In this document: positions 18,101-26,510 of the stretch, one piece after another
Layout of the letters: each line of letters starts with the position of its first letter
Numbering within the stretch: the first letter of the stretch is position 1
Source of the DNA: Herbiconiux sp. A18JL235
GTDB taxonomy: Bacteria > Actinomycetota > Actinomycetes > Actinomycetales > Microbacteriaceae
NCBI RefSeq assembly: GCF_040939305.1
Contig: NZ_CP162511.1
Span: forward strand, 1,550,001-1,614,000
Length of the DNA stretch: 64,000 nt
Direction: 5' to 3'
The notes under the pieces: model-generated
Database searches by the model: none
Told to the model about the DNA's origin: nothing
What the model saw: the letters and a program-made list of their open reading frames with translations, nothing else
Program-made: the position numbers and the translations under genes

Positions 18101-19089
18101 AGCTCGGGCTCGTCGAAGAGGTGCTCGTGGCCGAGTACGGGCCCGACCAGCTCATCCCCGACGACTCCGCCGTCGCGATCATCGACACCAGCCAGGCCGC
18201 GGTGCGTGCCGCCACCGAGCAGCTGGAGGCCGATCGTCTGGCGGCCGAGAGCGACGACGACGAAGCCTTCCGGGCCATCGTGCCTGAGATGTCGTCACGC
18301 GCATCCGGTGTCGGCCCGGTGCCGGCAGACGATGACGGGGTCACGGCTGCGAGCGACGGCAGTGCGGGGGTCGCCGCCGACTCCGAGCCCGCCGAGCCCT
18401 CCGAGCCCGAGGGTCACCCGTTCGTGCGTGCCGAGCAGCAGCAGCGACTGGCGAAGGCCGAGCGCAAGCTCGCCGAACTGGGGCGCGTCAACCCGCTCGC
18501 CCTCGAGGAGTTCGACGCCCTCGAGCAGCGGCACCGCTTTCTGACCGAGCAGCTCACCGACCTCACCAACACCCGCAAAGACCTGCTCACGATCATCGAC
18601 GAGATCGACGAACGGATGCAGTCGATCTTCGAGAGCGCCTTCGCCGACACACAGGAGGCCTTCACGAAGGTCTTCCCGGTGCTGTTCCCGGGCGGCACCG
18701 GGTCGATCTCGCTCACCGATCCCGACAACCTCCTCACCACCGGCATCGAGGTGAGCGTCAAGCCGGCCGGCAAGAAGATCGAGCGCCTCTCGTTGCTCTC
18801 GGGCGGCGAGCGGTCGCTGGCGGCAGTAGCCCTCCTCATCGCCATCTTCAAGGCGCGCCCCAGCCCGTTCTACATCATGGACGAGGTGGAGGCCGCCCTC
18901 GACGACGCCAACCTCGGCCGGCTCCTCACCATCTTCGAAGACCTCCGCGCCACCAGCCAGCTCATCGTCATCACCCACCAGAAGCGCACCATGGAGATCG
19001 CCGACGCCCTCTACGGCGTCTCCATGCGCCAAGACGGCGTCTCCGCCGTCGTCGGCCAACGCGTCGCCCCCGACCGCGCCGCCTCCTGA
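15112..19089 (+). CDS. smc: Chromosome segregation ATPase SMC
   Basis: SMC dimers with ScpAB load onto and organise the chromosome. Walker A GPNGSGKSNV is at residues 31-40, the ABC signature LSLLSGGERSLAAVA and Walker B FYIMDEVEAALDD near the C-terminus, with two long coiled-coil arms. The start is GTG 15112, giving MYLKSLTLKGFKSFANP, the standard SMC beginning; GAAAGGGG lies upstream. At 1325 residues it is longer than usual (about 1180) because of inserts: a Gly/Ser/Asn-rich segment inside the hinge (about 566-612), a shorter one (about 680-690) and an Ala/Asp/Glu-rich one at about 1060-1100 near the C-terminal head. A TACCGT box at about 15051 may be its promoter. Confidence 0.95.
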   Translation: MYLKSLTLKGFKSFANPTTFAFETGVTCVVGPNGSGKSNVVDALAWVMGEQGAKTLRGGKMEDVIFAGTSTKGPLGRAEVTLTIDNADGALPIDYSEVTISRTLFRNGGSEYAINGEGCRLLDVQELLSDSGLGREMHVIVGQGQLDAVLHATPEGRRGFIEEAAGILKHRRRKEKTVRKLDAMQGNLTRLSDLAGEIRRQLKPLGRQAEVAKQAQSIAAIVRDAKARLLADEVVGLRAALDAAARSENERHTERLVLQERLEQNQLRIGRLEQAQVGDAVDLARRTAFGLESVQERLRNLFNLATQRLALLGGEEGLPEASPSVSPGMVADSRDEAERLQGEVLASQQRWEAAQQATAAARAALDALDEQIAYQSSLVSKHDLELSKLTGQLESANSRLAAVRGEVLRQGNALEAAEARRERAAADYAEAEEESAESELDATGLDEGYEFAQSQVFEAEAEIELLREELHTHERERDALAARTSALGMALDQKDGSAELVAARLEGIAGLVAEHMKVSPGYEAAVAAALGSLADAVLANDQGAAVAAASAAAAGDMGRVELVIARPGAGSGPGPGQGSSSAAGSGANDEGPAVGGGANGAGGGRDGLGLGTAALLLERARASSDRSAVDGVVPAVDVVTAPDGVLGVLGAVAVADDLESARAAWAALEEAAAGSAGSSGVRGGSGATGGTDLAASQLASLTLVTKAGEVLSRYVLRGGSGATRSRIELVAERDSAAALLAEEHSIIERARFELAEQRGVVQVAKEQSQRALTALREFDAKLASRSERVSRLKAQLDASVAELERLGKSSKLAEENVAQAEQAAEKARAELDVVRARPRPILDASAREGLLAELESAREREVEARLGVETARERVRAEQARTAALERQLEADRAAAEAAARRAVIRRRQIAAATDVAEALPAVLDSVDRSVAEARLELSQREAERAQQNEELLALRREEATLRERLQAITENVHGLELQIYEKKLHLSGLLERAASELGLVEEVLVAEYGPDQLIPDDSAVAIIDTSQAAVRAATEQLEADRLAAESDDDEAFRAIVPEMSSRASGVGPVPADDDGVTAASDGSAGVAADSEPAEPSEPEGHPFVRAEQQQRLAKAERKLAELGRVNPLALEEFDALEQRHRFLTEQLTDLTNTRKDLLTIIDEIDERMQSIFESAFADTQEAFTKVFPVLFPGGTGSISLTDPDNLLTTGIEVSVKPAGKKIERLSLLSGGERSLAAVALLIAIFKARPSPFYIMDEVEAALDDANLGRLLTIFEDLRATSQLIVITHQKRTMEIADALYGVSMRQDGVSAVVGQRVAPDRAAS

Positions 19090-19100
19090 CCCGCGCCCCA

Positions 19101-19141
19101 GCGCGAAGTGCTCTTCGTGGGCGGGAGAGGGCACTTTGTGC
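19101..19141. terminator. First hairpin after smc
   Basis: Arms GCGCGAAGTGCTCT (19101-19114) and AGGGCACTTTGTGC (19128-19141) pair over 14 bp if G-T pairs are allowed, with a 13-nt loop. It starts 11 nt after the smc stop. The right arm runs into CGACCAAC, a string also found in the repeats near 55.1 kb. Confidence 0.65.
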
Positions 19142-19181
19142 GACCAACCCGCCTCTCGCGCCACGCAGCCACCACCGACCC

Positions 19182-19226
19182 GTCGCAAAACGCCCCCTCC
19201 GACGGGCGGAAGGGGCGTTTTGTGAC
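19182..19226. terminator. Second, stronger hairpin between smc and gnd
   Basis: A 19-bp stem with one G-T pair and one mismatch: arms at 19182-19200 (containing CAAAACGCCCC) and 19208-19226 (containing GGGGCGTTTTG), loop GACGGGC. The T run is inside the stem on both strands, so it can serve both convergent genes. Confidence 0.75.
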
Positions 19227-19280
19227 GGGTCGATGACCGCGCGGCGCGAGTCGGGCCCGCGGGCCCGGCTCAGCGCGCGC

Positions 19281-20738
19281 TCAGTGGGTGGAGGGCTCGG
19301 TCTCCACCTCGGTGCGGTCGCCCGACCACAGGGTGTGGAAGGTGCCCTCGCGGTCGACGCGCTTGTAGGTGTGGGCGCCGAAGAAGTCGCGCTGCCCCTG
19401 CACGAGCGCGGCCGGGAGCCGCGTCGACGCGAGCGAGTCGTAGTACGACAGCGCCGCACCGAAGCCCGGGATCGGCACGCCCGACAGCGCCGCCGTCGAC
19501 ACCACGCGCCGCCACGCGGCCTCGCCGTCAGCGACCGCCGAAGCGAAGTACGGGTCTTCGAGCAGCGTCGCGAGCTGCGGGTTGTTCTCGTACGCCTCGA
19601 CGATCCGGTTGAGGAACTGCGCGCGGATGATGCAGCCCGCCCGCCAGATCTTCGCCACAGCACCCTTGTCGATGTCCCAGTCGTACTGCGCGGCGCCCGC
19701 GATGATCTCGTCGAAGCCCTGCGCGTAGGCGACGACCTTCGAGGCGTAGAGGGCGGCACGGATGTCGTCGGCGAACGAGTCGACGTCCACCGAGACGACC
19801 GACGGCCGCGAGGTGACGACACCCTGCACCGCCGCGCGCTGCTCGGGCTTCGACGACACCGAGCGCGCGAACACGGCCTCGGCGATGCCGCCCACCGGCA
19901 CGCCCAGGTCGAGGGCGTTCTGCACGGTCCATGATCCGGTGCCCTTGGCTCCGGCCTGGTCGAGCACGATGTCGACGAACGGCTTGCCCGTGTCGGCGTC
20001 GACCTGGCGCAGCACCTCGGCGGTGATCTCGATGAGGTACGACTCGAGGTCACCGGAGTTCCAGGCGTCGAACACCTCGGCGATCTCGGCCGGCTCGCGG
20101 CCGGTCACCGTGCGGAGCAGGTCGTAGGCCTCGGCGATGAGCTGCATGTCGGCGTACTCGATGCCGTTGTGCACCATCTTCACGAAGTGACCGGCGCCGT
20201 CGGTGCCGATGTGGGTGACGCAGGGCTCGCCCTCGGCCACGGCGGCGATCGACGCGAGGATGGGGCCGAGCGTCTTGTACGCCTCGGCGGTGCCGCCGGG
20301 CATGATCGAAGGGCCGTTCAGCGCGCCCTCCTCGCCGCCCGAGATGCCGGTGCCGACGAAGTGGATGCCGGTCGCCGACACGTCTTTCTCACGGCGGATG
20401 GTGTCGTGGAAGTTCGCGTTGCCGCCGTCGACGATGATGTCACCGGGCTCGAACCGCTCGGCCAGCTCGGAGATGACGGCGTCGGTGCCTGCCCCCGCCT
20501 GCACCATGATGATCGCGGTGCGCGGCTTCGCGAGCGACGCGACGAAGTCGTCGATCGACTCCGAGGCGACGAAGCCGGCCTCGGGGTGCTCGGAGACGAG
20601 CTTGCGGGTGCGCTCGGGGGAGCGGTTGTAGACGGCCACCGTGTTGCCCTCGCGGCTGGCGAGGTTGCGGGCCAGGTTCGATCCCATCACCGCCATCCCG
20701 ACGACTCCGATGTTGGCGGTTCCCGACGCTTCAGACAT
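19281..20738 (-). CDS. gnd: 6-phosphogluconate dehydrogenase, decarboxylating
   Basis: Oxidises 6-phosphogluconate to ribulose 5-phosphate and CO2 with NADP in the pentose phosphate pathway. The N-terminal Rossmann motif GVVGMAVMGSNLARN, the substrate-site strings GGEEGALNGPSIMPGG and HFVKMVHNGIEY, and the C-terminal DFFGAHTYKRVDREG tail are complete. Length 485 is the long (GndA) form. Start ATG 20738 has the ribosome site AAGGAG 9 nt upstream; the frame stays open further upstream but without family similarity. It converges on smc and is divergent from rplY. Confidence 0.97.
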   Translation of the reverse strand: MSEASGTANIGVVGMAVMGSNLARNLASREGNTVAVYNRSPERTRKLVSEHPEAGFVASESIDDFVASLAKPRTAIIMVQAGAGTDAVISELAERFEPGDIIVDGGNANFHDTIRREKDVSATGIHFVGTGISGGEEGALNGPSIMPGGTAEAYKTLGPILASIAAVAEGEPCVTHIGTDGAGHFVKMVHNGIEYADMQLIAEAYDLLRTVTGREPAEIAEVFDAWNSGDLESYLIEITAEVLRQVDADTGKPFVDIVLDQAGAKGTGSWTVQNALDLGVPVGGIAEAVFARSVSSKPEQRAAVQGVVTSRPSVVSVDVDSFADDIRAALYASKVVAYAQGFDEIIAGAAQYDWDIDKGAVAKIWRAGCIIRAQFLNRIVEAYENNPQLATLLEDPYFASAVADGEAAWRRVVSTAALSGVPIPGFGAALSYYDSLASTRLPAALVQGQRDFFGAHTYKRVDREGTFHTLWSGDRTEVETEPSTH

Positions 20739-20973
20739 GCGTGTTGCTCCTTGGAAGAGGTGGATGGCTCCAGCGTAGTAGAGCGCATGCGGTAGGCTGG
20801 GCGACTGAACTTCGGCGAGGGATGCCGCAGCGGGTCCGTGAGGGCCGGCACGAGCATCCGTTATCGACGCGGTGGGCTGGACCTTGAACCGTCTTTCCTC
20901 TCGCTTCACGCGGTCGAGTTGAAAATCATACGAATCAGGCGGGCCACGATGCTCGCCGCAGAAGGAGAACATC
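20739..20973. promoter_or_regulatory. Divergent promoter region of gnd and rplY
   Basis: A 235-bp gap without a gene. Plus strand: TAGGCT near 20793 gives a long rplY leader with a GGATGC/GCATCC pair (20820 and 20855 region). AT-rich TTGAAAATCATACGAAT at about 20917 could hold a second promoter. Minus strand: TACGCT-type box lies about 35 nt upstream of gnd. No known ribosomal-protein leader fold was recognised. Confidence 0.35.
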
Positions 20974-21588
20974 ATGGCTGACGAGAACAAGGTCTCTGCG
21001 GAGGTCCGCACCCAGTTCGGCAAGGGAGCGGCCCGCCGCATCCGTGCCGCCCACAAGATCCCCGCCGTCATCTACGGCCACGGCACCGACCCGCAGCACG
21101 TGACCCTGCCCGGTCACCAGACCGCGCTCATCCTGCGCAAGGCGAACCAGGTGCTCGAGCTCGACATCGACGGTACCGAGCAGCTCGCCCTGGTCAAGGA
21201 CGTGCAGAAAGACCCCGTGCTGCAGATCATCGAGCACATCGACCTCATCGTCGTGCGCAAGGGCGAGAAGGTTCAGGTCGAGGTGCCCGTGCACCTCGAG
21301 GGCGAGTCCTTCTCGGGCACCATCGCCACGCAGGATGCGGCTACCGTGCTGCTCGAGGTCGAGGCCACGAACATCCCCGAGCGCATCGTGCTGTCGATCG
21401 AGGGCCTCGAGGAGGGCACCCTGGTCCACGCGAAGGAGCTCGAGCTGCCCAAGGGCGCGACCCTCCTGAGCGAGGAGGACATGGTCGTCGTCGGCATCAC
21501 CGTGCCCGTCGCCGAGTCCGACGACGAGGCGCCCGCCGAGGGCGAGGGCGAAGAGGAGTCGGTCACCCCGGCTCCCGAGGCCGAGTAG
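20974..21588 (+). CDS. rplY: 50S ribosomal protein L25/general stress protein Ctc
   Basis: Binds 5S rRNA in the large subunit. The N-terminal L25 domain (about 5-95) has [20 protein letters not shown] and VIYGHG; the C-terminal TL5/Ctc domain runs to about 185, then an acidic Glu-rich tail. Length 204 is typical of the two-domain Ctc form. A strong AAGGAG ribosome site lies 9 nt before the ATG. pth follows after 11 nt, the conserved rplY-pth pair. Confidence 0.96.
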   Translation: MADENKVSAEVRTQFGKGAARRIRAAHKIPAVIYGHGTDPQHVTLPGHQTALILRKANQVLELDIDGTEQLALVKDVQKDPVLQIIEHIDLIVVRKGEKVQVEVPVHLEGESFSGTIATQDAATVLLEVEATNIPERIVLSIEGLEEGTLVHAKELELPKGATLLSEEDMVVVGITVPVAESDDEAPAEGEGEEESVTPAPEAE

Positions 21589-21599
21589 CACCCCTCCGT

Positions 21600-22184
21600 A
21601 TGAGCGCATCCGATCTGTGGCTCGTGGTCGGGCTCGGCAACCCCGGGCCCGGCTACGCGGCCAACCGGCACAACGTCGGCCAGATGGTGGTCGACGAACT
21701 CGCCGGCCGGATGCGCGCATCGTTCAAGCCGCACAAAGCGAACGCGCGGGTCGCCGAAGGACGAACAGTCCCCGGGGGCCCGCGCTTCGTGCTCGCGAAG
21801 CCGAACACCTACATGAACGTGTCGGGCGGGCCGACCAACGGCCTGCTCAAGTACTACGGTCTGGCGCCCGAGCAGCTCATCGTGGTGCACGACGAGCTCG
21901 ACATCCCCTACGACACCCTCAAGCTCAAGCAGGGCGGCGGCCACGGCGGCCACAACGGCCTGCGCGACATCATCGCCGCCACCGGCAGCAGCGACTTCGT
22001 GCGCGTGCGCGTCGGCATCGGGCGGCCCCCCGGCCGGCAGCAGGCCGCCGACTTCGTGCTGCAGAACTTCTCCGCCACCGAACGCGACACCCTCCCCAAC
22101 CTCATCGTCGACGCAGCGGATGCGGTCGAACTGATCGCCGGCTCCGGCCTCACCGCCGCCCAGCTGAAGGTGCACACGGGCTAG
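21600..22184 (+). CDS. pth: Peptidyl-tRNA hydrolase
   Basis: Releases tRNA from peptidyl-tRNA that drops off the ribosome. The catalytic His is H24 in [19 protein letters not shown], with the supporting Asn in [10 protein letters not shown] and Asp in [10 protein letters not shown]. Length 194 is standard. It is probably co-transcribed with rplY. The neighbouring gene at 22188 converges on it with only 3 nt between the stops. Confidence 0.97.
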   Translation: MSASDLWLVVGLGNPGPGYAANRHNVGQMVVDELAGRMRASFKPHKANARVAEGRTVPGGPRFVLAKPNTYMNVSGGPTNGLLKYYGLAPEQLIVVHDELDIPYDTLKLKQGGGHGGHNGLRDIIAATGSSDFVRVRVGIGRPPGRQQAADFVLQNFSATERDTLPNLIVDAADAVELIAGSGLTAAQLKVHTG

Positions 22185-22187
22185 TCG

Positions 22188-22622
22188 TCAGGTCGTCGTG
22201 AGGCCGATCGTCAGTGCCACGTAGAGCACCAGGCACACGACAGGGGCGGCCGCGGAGATCGCGATGGCGGCGACACCCCAGGCGCGGCCGCGGCGCCGGA
22301 CCGCGGCGACGATGCCCTGGACGAGGGCCCACAGGCCGAACCCGGTTCCGAGCGTGAGGAACGTCGCGAGCTCTCCGCGCAACTCGGCGGCGGTGTCCAG
22401 CTGGGACGTGGTGGGCCGGCTGACGTCGACGGCACCGGTCGCCGCCTCGCGGATGAAGTCCGCAGCCGCGACGCAGAGGAGAGTCACCGCCAGAGTGGTG
22501 CCGACGAGCACGACGAGACTCATGACGAACGCGACCACGCCCGCCGTGCGTGGCTCCGTGCGAGCGGTGCGGGCCGTGCGGTCGCGGTCGACCACGTCTG
22601 ATGAGTAGGCGTTCTCCGTCAT
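22188..22622 (-). CDS. Small integral membrane protein of unknown function
   Basis: A 144-residue protein with three predicted membrane helices at about residues 31-57, 84-107 and 114-140, after a charged Arg/Thr-rich N-terminus (MTENAYSSDVVDRDRTART). I do not recognise a named family; the layout resembles small actinobacterial DUF4190-like membrane proteins. Start ATG 22622 is preferred over the longer frame because GGGGGAAGA sits just upstream. It lies on the opposite strand within the conserved pth-mfd backbone, so it is probably an independent gene. Confidence 0.75.
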   Translation of the reverse strand: MTENAYSSDVVDRDRTARTARTEPRTAGVVAFVMSLVVLVGTTLAVTLLCVAAADFIREAATGAVDVSRPTTSQLDTAAELRGELATFLTLGTGFGLWALVQGIVAAVRRRGRAWGVAAIAISAAAPVVCLVLYVALTIGLTTT

Positions 22623-22744
22623 TCTTCCCCCGGCTCGGCCCCGCCGACCTTCCCCCGGAAGTACGGCTGTCGTCATGGTAGTCCCCGCGCGGCCTCGGTG
22701 CGGAGACGTCGACCCGGCTCGCACCCGGTGTCGGTGGGGGCGCG

Positions 22745-22750
22745 TAAACT
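22745..22750 (+). promoter_or_regulatory. -10 box of mfd (probably leaderless)
   Basis: TAAACT ends 7 nt before the mfd ATG at 22758, leaving no room for a ribosome binding site in the transcript. Confidence 0.5.
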
Positions 22751-22757
22751 CGCAGGC

Positions 22758-25700
22758 ATGCTTCAGGGCCTGATCTCTGCGCTCTCGCGCGCCTCCACGG
22801 TGGAACGAGGGCTGGCGAACGCCGGCCGCGACAGCGATTTCTCAATGCCCGAGGGCATCCGCGGGCCGTTCCTCGCCGCCATGCTCGGCCGTCGCGTCGA
22901 GCGGGGTCTCCCGGCGGCGATGCTCGTCGTCACCGCCACCGGCCGCGAGTCGGAGAAGCTCCGCGAGTCGCTCTCGAGCTACCTGCCCGCCGCGTGCATC
23001 GTCGAGTTCCCGGCCTGGGAGACGCTGCCGCACGAGCGCCTCAGCCCGAGCGCCGAGATCGTGGGCCGACGCATCGACGCCCTGCGGCGTCTGGTCGACT
23101 GGCAGCGCGCATCCGACGCCGGGCAGAACCCCGACCCGATCGTGGTCGTCGCCTCCGTGCGCGCGGCCCTGCAGCCGATCGCCGCGAACCTCGCCGACCT
23201 CGACCCCATCGTGCTCGAGAAGGGCGCCCGCGGCTTCGACCTCTCGGCGCTGTCGCTGCAGCTGGTCGAGCTCGCCTACTCGCGCGTCGACATGGTGACC
23301 AGGCGCGGCGAGTACGCGGTGCGCGGCGGCATCCTCGACGTCTTCCCGCCCATCGCCGACCACCCCTACCGCGTCGACTTCTTCGGCGACGAGGTCGACG
23401 AGATCCGTGCGTTCTCGGTGGCCGACCAGCGGTCGCTGCCCGACGCCGTCGAGCAGGTCGTGCTGCCGCCGAGCCGCGAGCTGCTGCTCAGCGACCCGGT
23501 GCGACAGCGTGCCCGTGAGATGCAGCACGAGTTCCCGAGCCTCGCCGGCATGCTCGAGAAGATCTCGGCGGGCATCCCGGTCGAGGGCATGGAGTCGCTC
23601 GCGCCCGCCCTGCTCGACCAGCTCGTCACCATCGCCCACTACCTGCCCGAGGGCGCCGCCGTCGCCGTCGTCTCGCCCGAGCGGGTGGCGACGCGCGCGG
23701 TCAACCTCTCCGAGACGAACCGCGAGTTCCTCGCCGCCGCCTGGACGGCGGCCACCGCCGGGGCCGAGGCCCCCATCGACCTCGCCTCGGGCGAGTTCAT
23801 CACCCTCACCGACCTGCGGCACGCGGCCGGCACCGGCCGCCCGTGGTGGACGCTCAGCGAGTTCCAGCAGGGCCCCGACGAGAGCGAGGTGCTGCCCGAG
23901 CACCGCGAGCTCGAGGAGCACCTCACCATCCGCATCCAGGCCGACGCCGTGCCGAGCTTCTCCGGCAACGCCGACGGCGCCATCGCGCACGTGGCGAGCC
24001 GCCTCGCCGACGGCTGGGTGGTCGTCGTCGCCGCCAAGGGCCAGGGGCTCGTCGAGCGCGCCGCCGACGTGCTCGGCGAACGCGAGGTCGCGGCGCGCAT
24101 CGTCGACGACCTCCCCGCCGACCCCGAGACGGGGGCCGCCTACCTCGTGCAGGCGGGCGTCGAGCACGGCTTCGAGCTGCCCGAACTCAAGATCGCCCTC
24201 ATCGGCGAGACCGAGTTCTACGGCCGCACCGTCGGCTACGACAACCGCCAGGTGAAGAAGCTCGCGAGCCGGCGCAAGAACGTCGTCGACCCATTGCAAC
24301 TGAAGGCCGGCGACTTCGTCGTGCACCAGACCCACGGCATCGGCAAGTTCCTCGAGCTCACCCAGCGCGAGGTCTCCTCGGGCGGCCGCAACGCGGTCAA
24401 GACCACCCGTGAATACCTCGTCATCGAGTACGCGCCGTCCAAGCGCGGCTACCCGGGCGACAAGCTCTACGTGCCCACCGACCAGCTCGACCTGCTCTCG
24501 CGCTACGTCGGCGGCGAGGCCCCCGGTCTCAGCAAGATGGGCGGCAGCGACTGGGCGGCGGCCAAGGGCAAGGCACGCAAGGCGGTGCGCGACATCGCCG
24601 TCGAGCTCGTGAAGCTCTACTCGGCGCGCATGGCCTCGAAGGGTCATGCCTTCGGCCCCGACACGCCCTGGCAGCACGAGCTCGAAGAGGCCTTCCCGTT
24701 CCAGGAGACCCCCGACCAGCTCACCGTCATCGACGAGGTGAAGGCCGACATGGAGAGGCCCATCCCGATGGACAGGCTGCTCTCCGGCGACGTCGGCTTC
24801 GGCAAGACCGAGATCGCCATCCGCGCCGCGTTCAAGGCGGTGCAAGACGGCAAGCAGGTCGCCATGCTCGTGCCCACCACGCTCCTCGTGCGGCAGCACC
24901 TCGAGACCTTCCAGGAGCGCTTCGCCGGATTCCCCGTACACCTCAAGGCGCTCAGCCGGTTCCAGACCGAGAAGGAGTCCCGCGAGACCATCGCGGGGCT
25001 CGCCGACGGCACCGTCGACGTCGTCATCGCGACCCACCGCATCCTGAGCGACAACATCGCCTTCAAAGACCTCGGTCTCCTCATCATCGACGAGGAGCAG
25101 CGGTTCGGCGTGGAGCACAAGGATGCACTGAAGAAGCTCAAGACGAACGTCGACATCCTCGCCATGAGCGCCACGCCCATCCCGCGCACGCTCGAGATGG
25201 CGGTCACCGGCATCCGCGAGATGTCGACGCTCGCGACGCCGCCCGAAGACCGGCATCCCATCCTCACCTTCGTCGGGCCCTACTCCGACAAGCAGGTGGC
25301 GGCCGCGATCCGGCGCGAGTTGCTGCGCGAGGGACAGGTGTTCTTCGTGCACAATCGGGTGTCGTCGATCAACAGGGTCGCCGCGCAGCTCGCCGAGCTC
25401 GTGCCCGAGGCGCGCATCGCGGTGGCGCATGGGCAGATGAACGAGCACGTGCTCGAGCAGGTCATCGTCGACTTCTGGGAGCGCAAGTTCGACGTGCTCG
25501 TGTCGACGACCATCATCGAGACGGGCATCGACATCGCCAACGCGAACACGCTCATCGTCGACCGGGCCGACAAGTACGGGTTGTCGCAGCTGCACCAGCT
25601 GCGCGGGCGTGTGGGTCGCGGGCGCGAGCGCGCCTACGCGTACCTGCTGTTCGACGAGCACAAGCCGCTGTCGGAGACCGCGAACGACCGGCTCTCGACT

Positions 25701-26381
25701 CTGGCCGCCAACAACGAGCTGGGCTCGGGCATGCAGGTGGCGCTCAAAGACCTCGAGATCCGCGGCGCTGGCAACCTGCTCGGGGGCGAACAGGCGGGCC
25801 ACATCGCCGGTGTCGGCTTCGACCTGTACCTGCGCATGATCGGCGAGGCGGTGTCGACCTTCCGCGGCGACGTCGCGGAGGGGCAGACCGAGCTTCGGCT
25901 CGAACTGCCCGTCGAGGCGCACATCCCGGAGGACTACGTCGACAGCGAGCGGCTGCGCCTCGAGGCCTACCAGAAGCTCTCCACCGCGTCGGCGCCCACC
26001 GCCTCCGACGACTCGATCGACCGTGTCGTCGAGGAGCTCACCGACCGCTACGGCGAGCCGCCGCAGCCCGTGCAGAACCTGCTCGCCGTGTCGCGCCTCC
26101 GACGTCAGGCGCAGAAGGCGTCGCTCAGCGAGGTGGTGACGATGGGCTCGAACCTGCGCATCGCCCCCGCCGACCTGCCCGATTCGCTGCAGGTGCGGTT
26201 GAAGCGCATGTACCCGGGCTCGAAGTACTTCGCGCAGACCAGCTCGATCTCGCTCCCCATGCCCGTCGTCGACGGCGCCCCCCTCGCCGACGCCGACCTC
26301 ATCGCCTGGGCCACCCAGCTCCTGGACGCGCTCTTCCCCGCCTCGAAGTCGGAGCCCGCGGGAACGGCGGCGTCGGCGTAG
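22758..26381 (+). CDS. mfd: Transcription-repair coupling factor Mfd
   Basis: Removes stalled RNA polymerase from DNA lesions and recruits UvrA. Domain order in 1207 residues: UvrB-like module (about 1-340), RNA-polymerase interacting domain with GDFVVHQTHGIGKFLEL (about 510-560), SF2 translocase with Walker A GDVGFGKTEIAIRAAF (about 672-687), DEEQRFGV (about 785), ATPIPRTLEMA, and the TRG/UvrA-binding C-terminus with GAGNLLGGEQAGHI. ATG 22758 is chosen over the earlier frame start because a -10 box lies 7 nt upstream and MLQGLISALSRA is a typical beginning. Confidence 0.97.
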   Translation: MLQGLISALSRASTVERGLANAGRDSDFSMPEGIRGPFLAAMLGRRVERGLPAAMLVVTATGRESEKLRESLSSYLPAACIVEFPAWETLPHERLSPSAEIVGRRIDALRRLVDWQRASDAGQNPDPIVVVASVRAALQPIAANLADLDPIVLEKGARGFDLSALSLQLVELAYSRVDMVTRRGEYAVRGGILDVFPPIADHPYRVDFFGDEVDEIRAFSVADQRSLPDAVEQVVLPPSRELLLSDPVRQRAREMQHEFPSLAGMLEKISAGIPVEGMESLAPALLDQLVTIAHYLPEGAAVAVVSPERVATRAVNLSETNREFLAAAWTAATAGAEAPIDLASGEFITLTDLRHAAGTGRPWWTLSEFQQGPDESEVLPEHRELEEHLTIRIQADAVPSFSGNADGAIAHVASRLADGWVVVVAAKGQGLVERAADVLGEREVAARIVDDLPADPETGAAYLVQAGVEHGFELPELKIALIGETEFYGRTVGYDNRQVKKLASRRKNVVDPLQLKAGDFVVHQTHGIGKFLELTQREVSSGGRNAVKTTREYLVIEYAPSKRGYPGDKLYVPTDQLDLLSRYVGGEAPGLSKMGGSDWAAAKGKARKAVRDIAVELVKLYSARMASKGHAFGPDTPWQHELEEAFPFQETPDQLTVIDEVKADMERPIPMDRLLSGDVGFGKTEIAIRAAFKAVQDGKQVAMLVPTTLLVRQHLETFQERFAGFPVHLKALSRFQTEKESRETIAGLADGTVDVVIATHRILSDNIAFKDLGLLIIDEEQRFGVEHKDALKKLKTNVDILAMSATPIPRTLEMAVTGIREMSTLATPPEDRHPILTFVGPYSDKQVAAAIRRELLREGQVFFVHNRVSSINRVAAQLAELVPEARIAVAHGQMNEHVLEQVIVDFWERKFDVLVSTTIIETGIDIANANTLIVDRADKYGLSQLHQLRGRVGRGRERAYAYLLFDEHKPLSETANDRLSTLAANNELGSGMQVALKDLEIRGAGNLLGGEQAGHIAGVGFDLYLRMIGEAVSTFRGDVAEGQTELRLELPVEAHIPEDYVDSERLRLEAYQKLSTASAPTASDDSIDRVVEELTDRYGEPPQPVQNLLAVSRLRRQAQKASLSEVVTMGSNLRIAPADLPDSLQVRLKRMYPGSKYFAQTSSISLPMPVVDGAPLADADLIAWATQLLDALFPASKSEPAGTAASA

Positions 26382-26510
26382 GGCAGGTTCGGCGACGAGT
26401 CGCGAGCGCAGCCATCGGCCGCGCCGACCACGTGTGCGGGGCGCCCCGCGCTCAGGTCTACAGTGAGTGCTGTTCGACGATCGTCGTCGACACGGCCCTC
26501 GGGGAGAATG

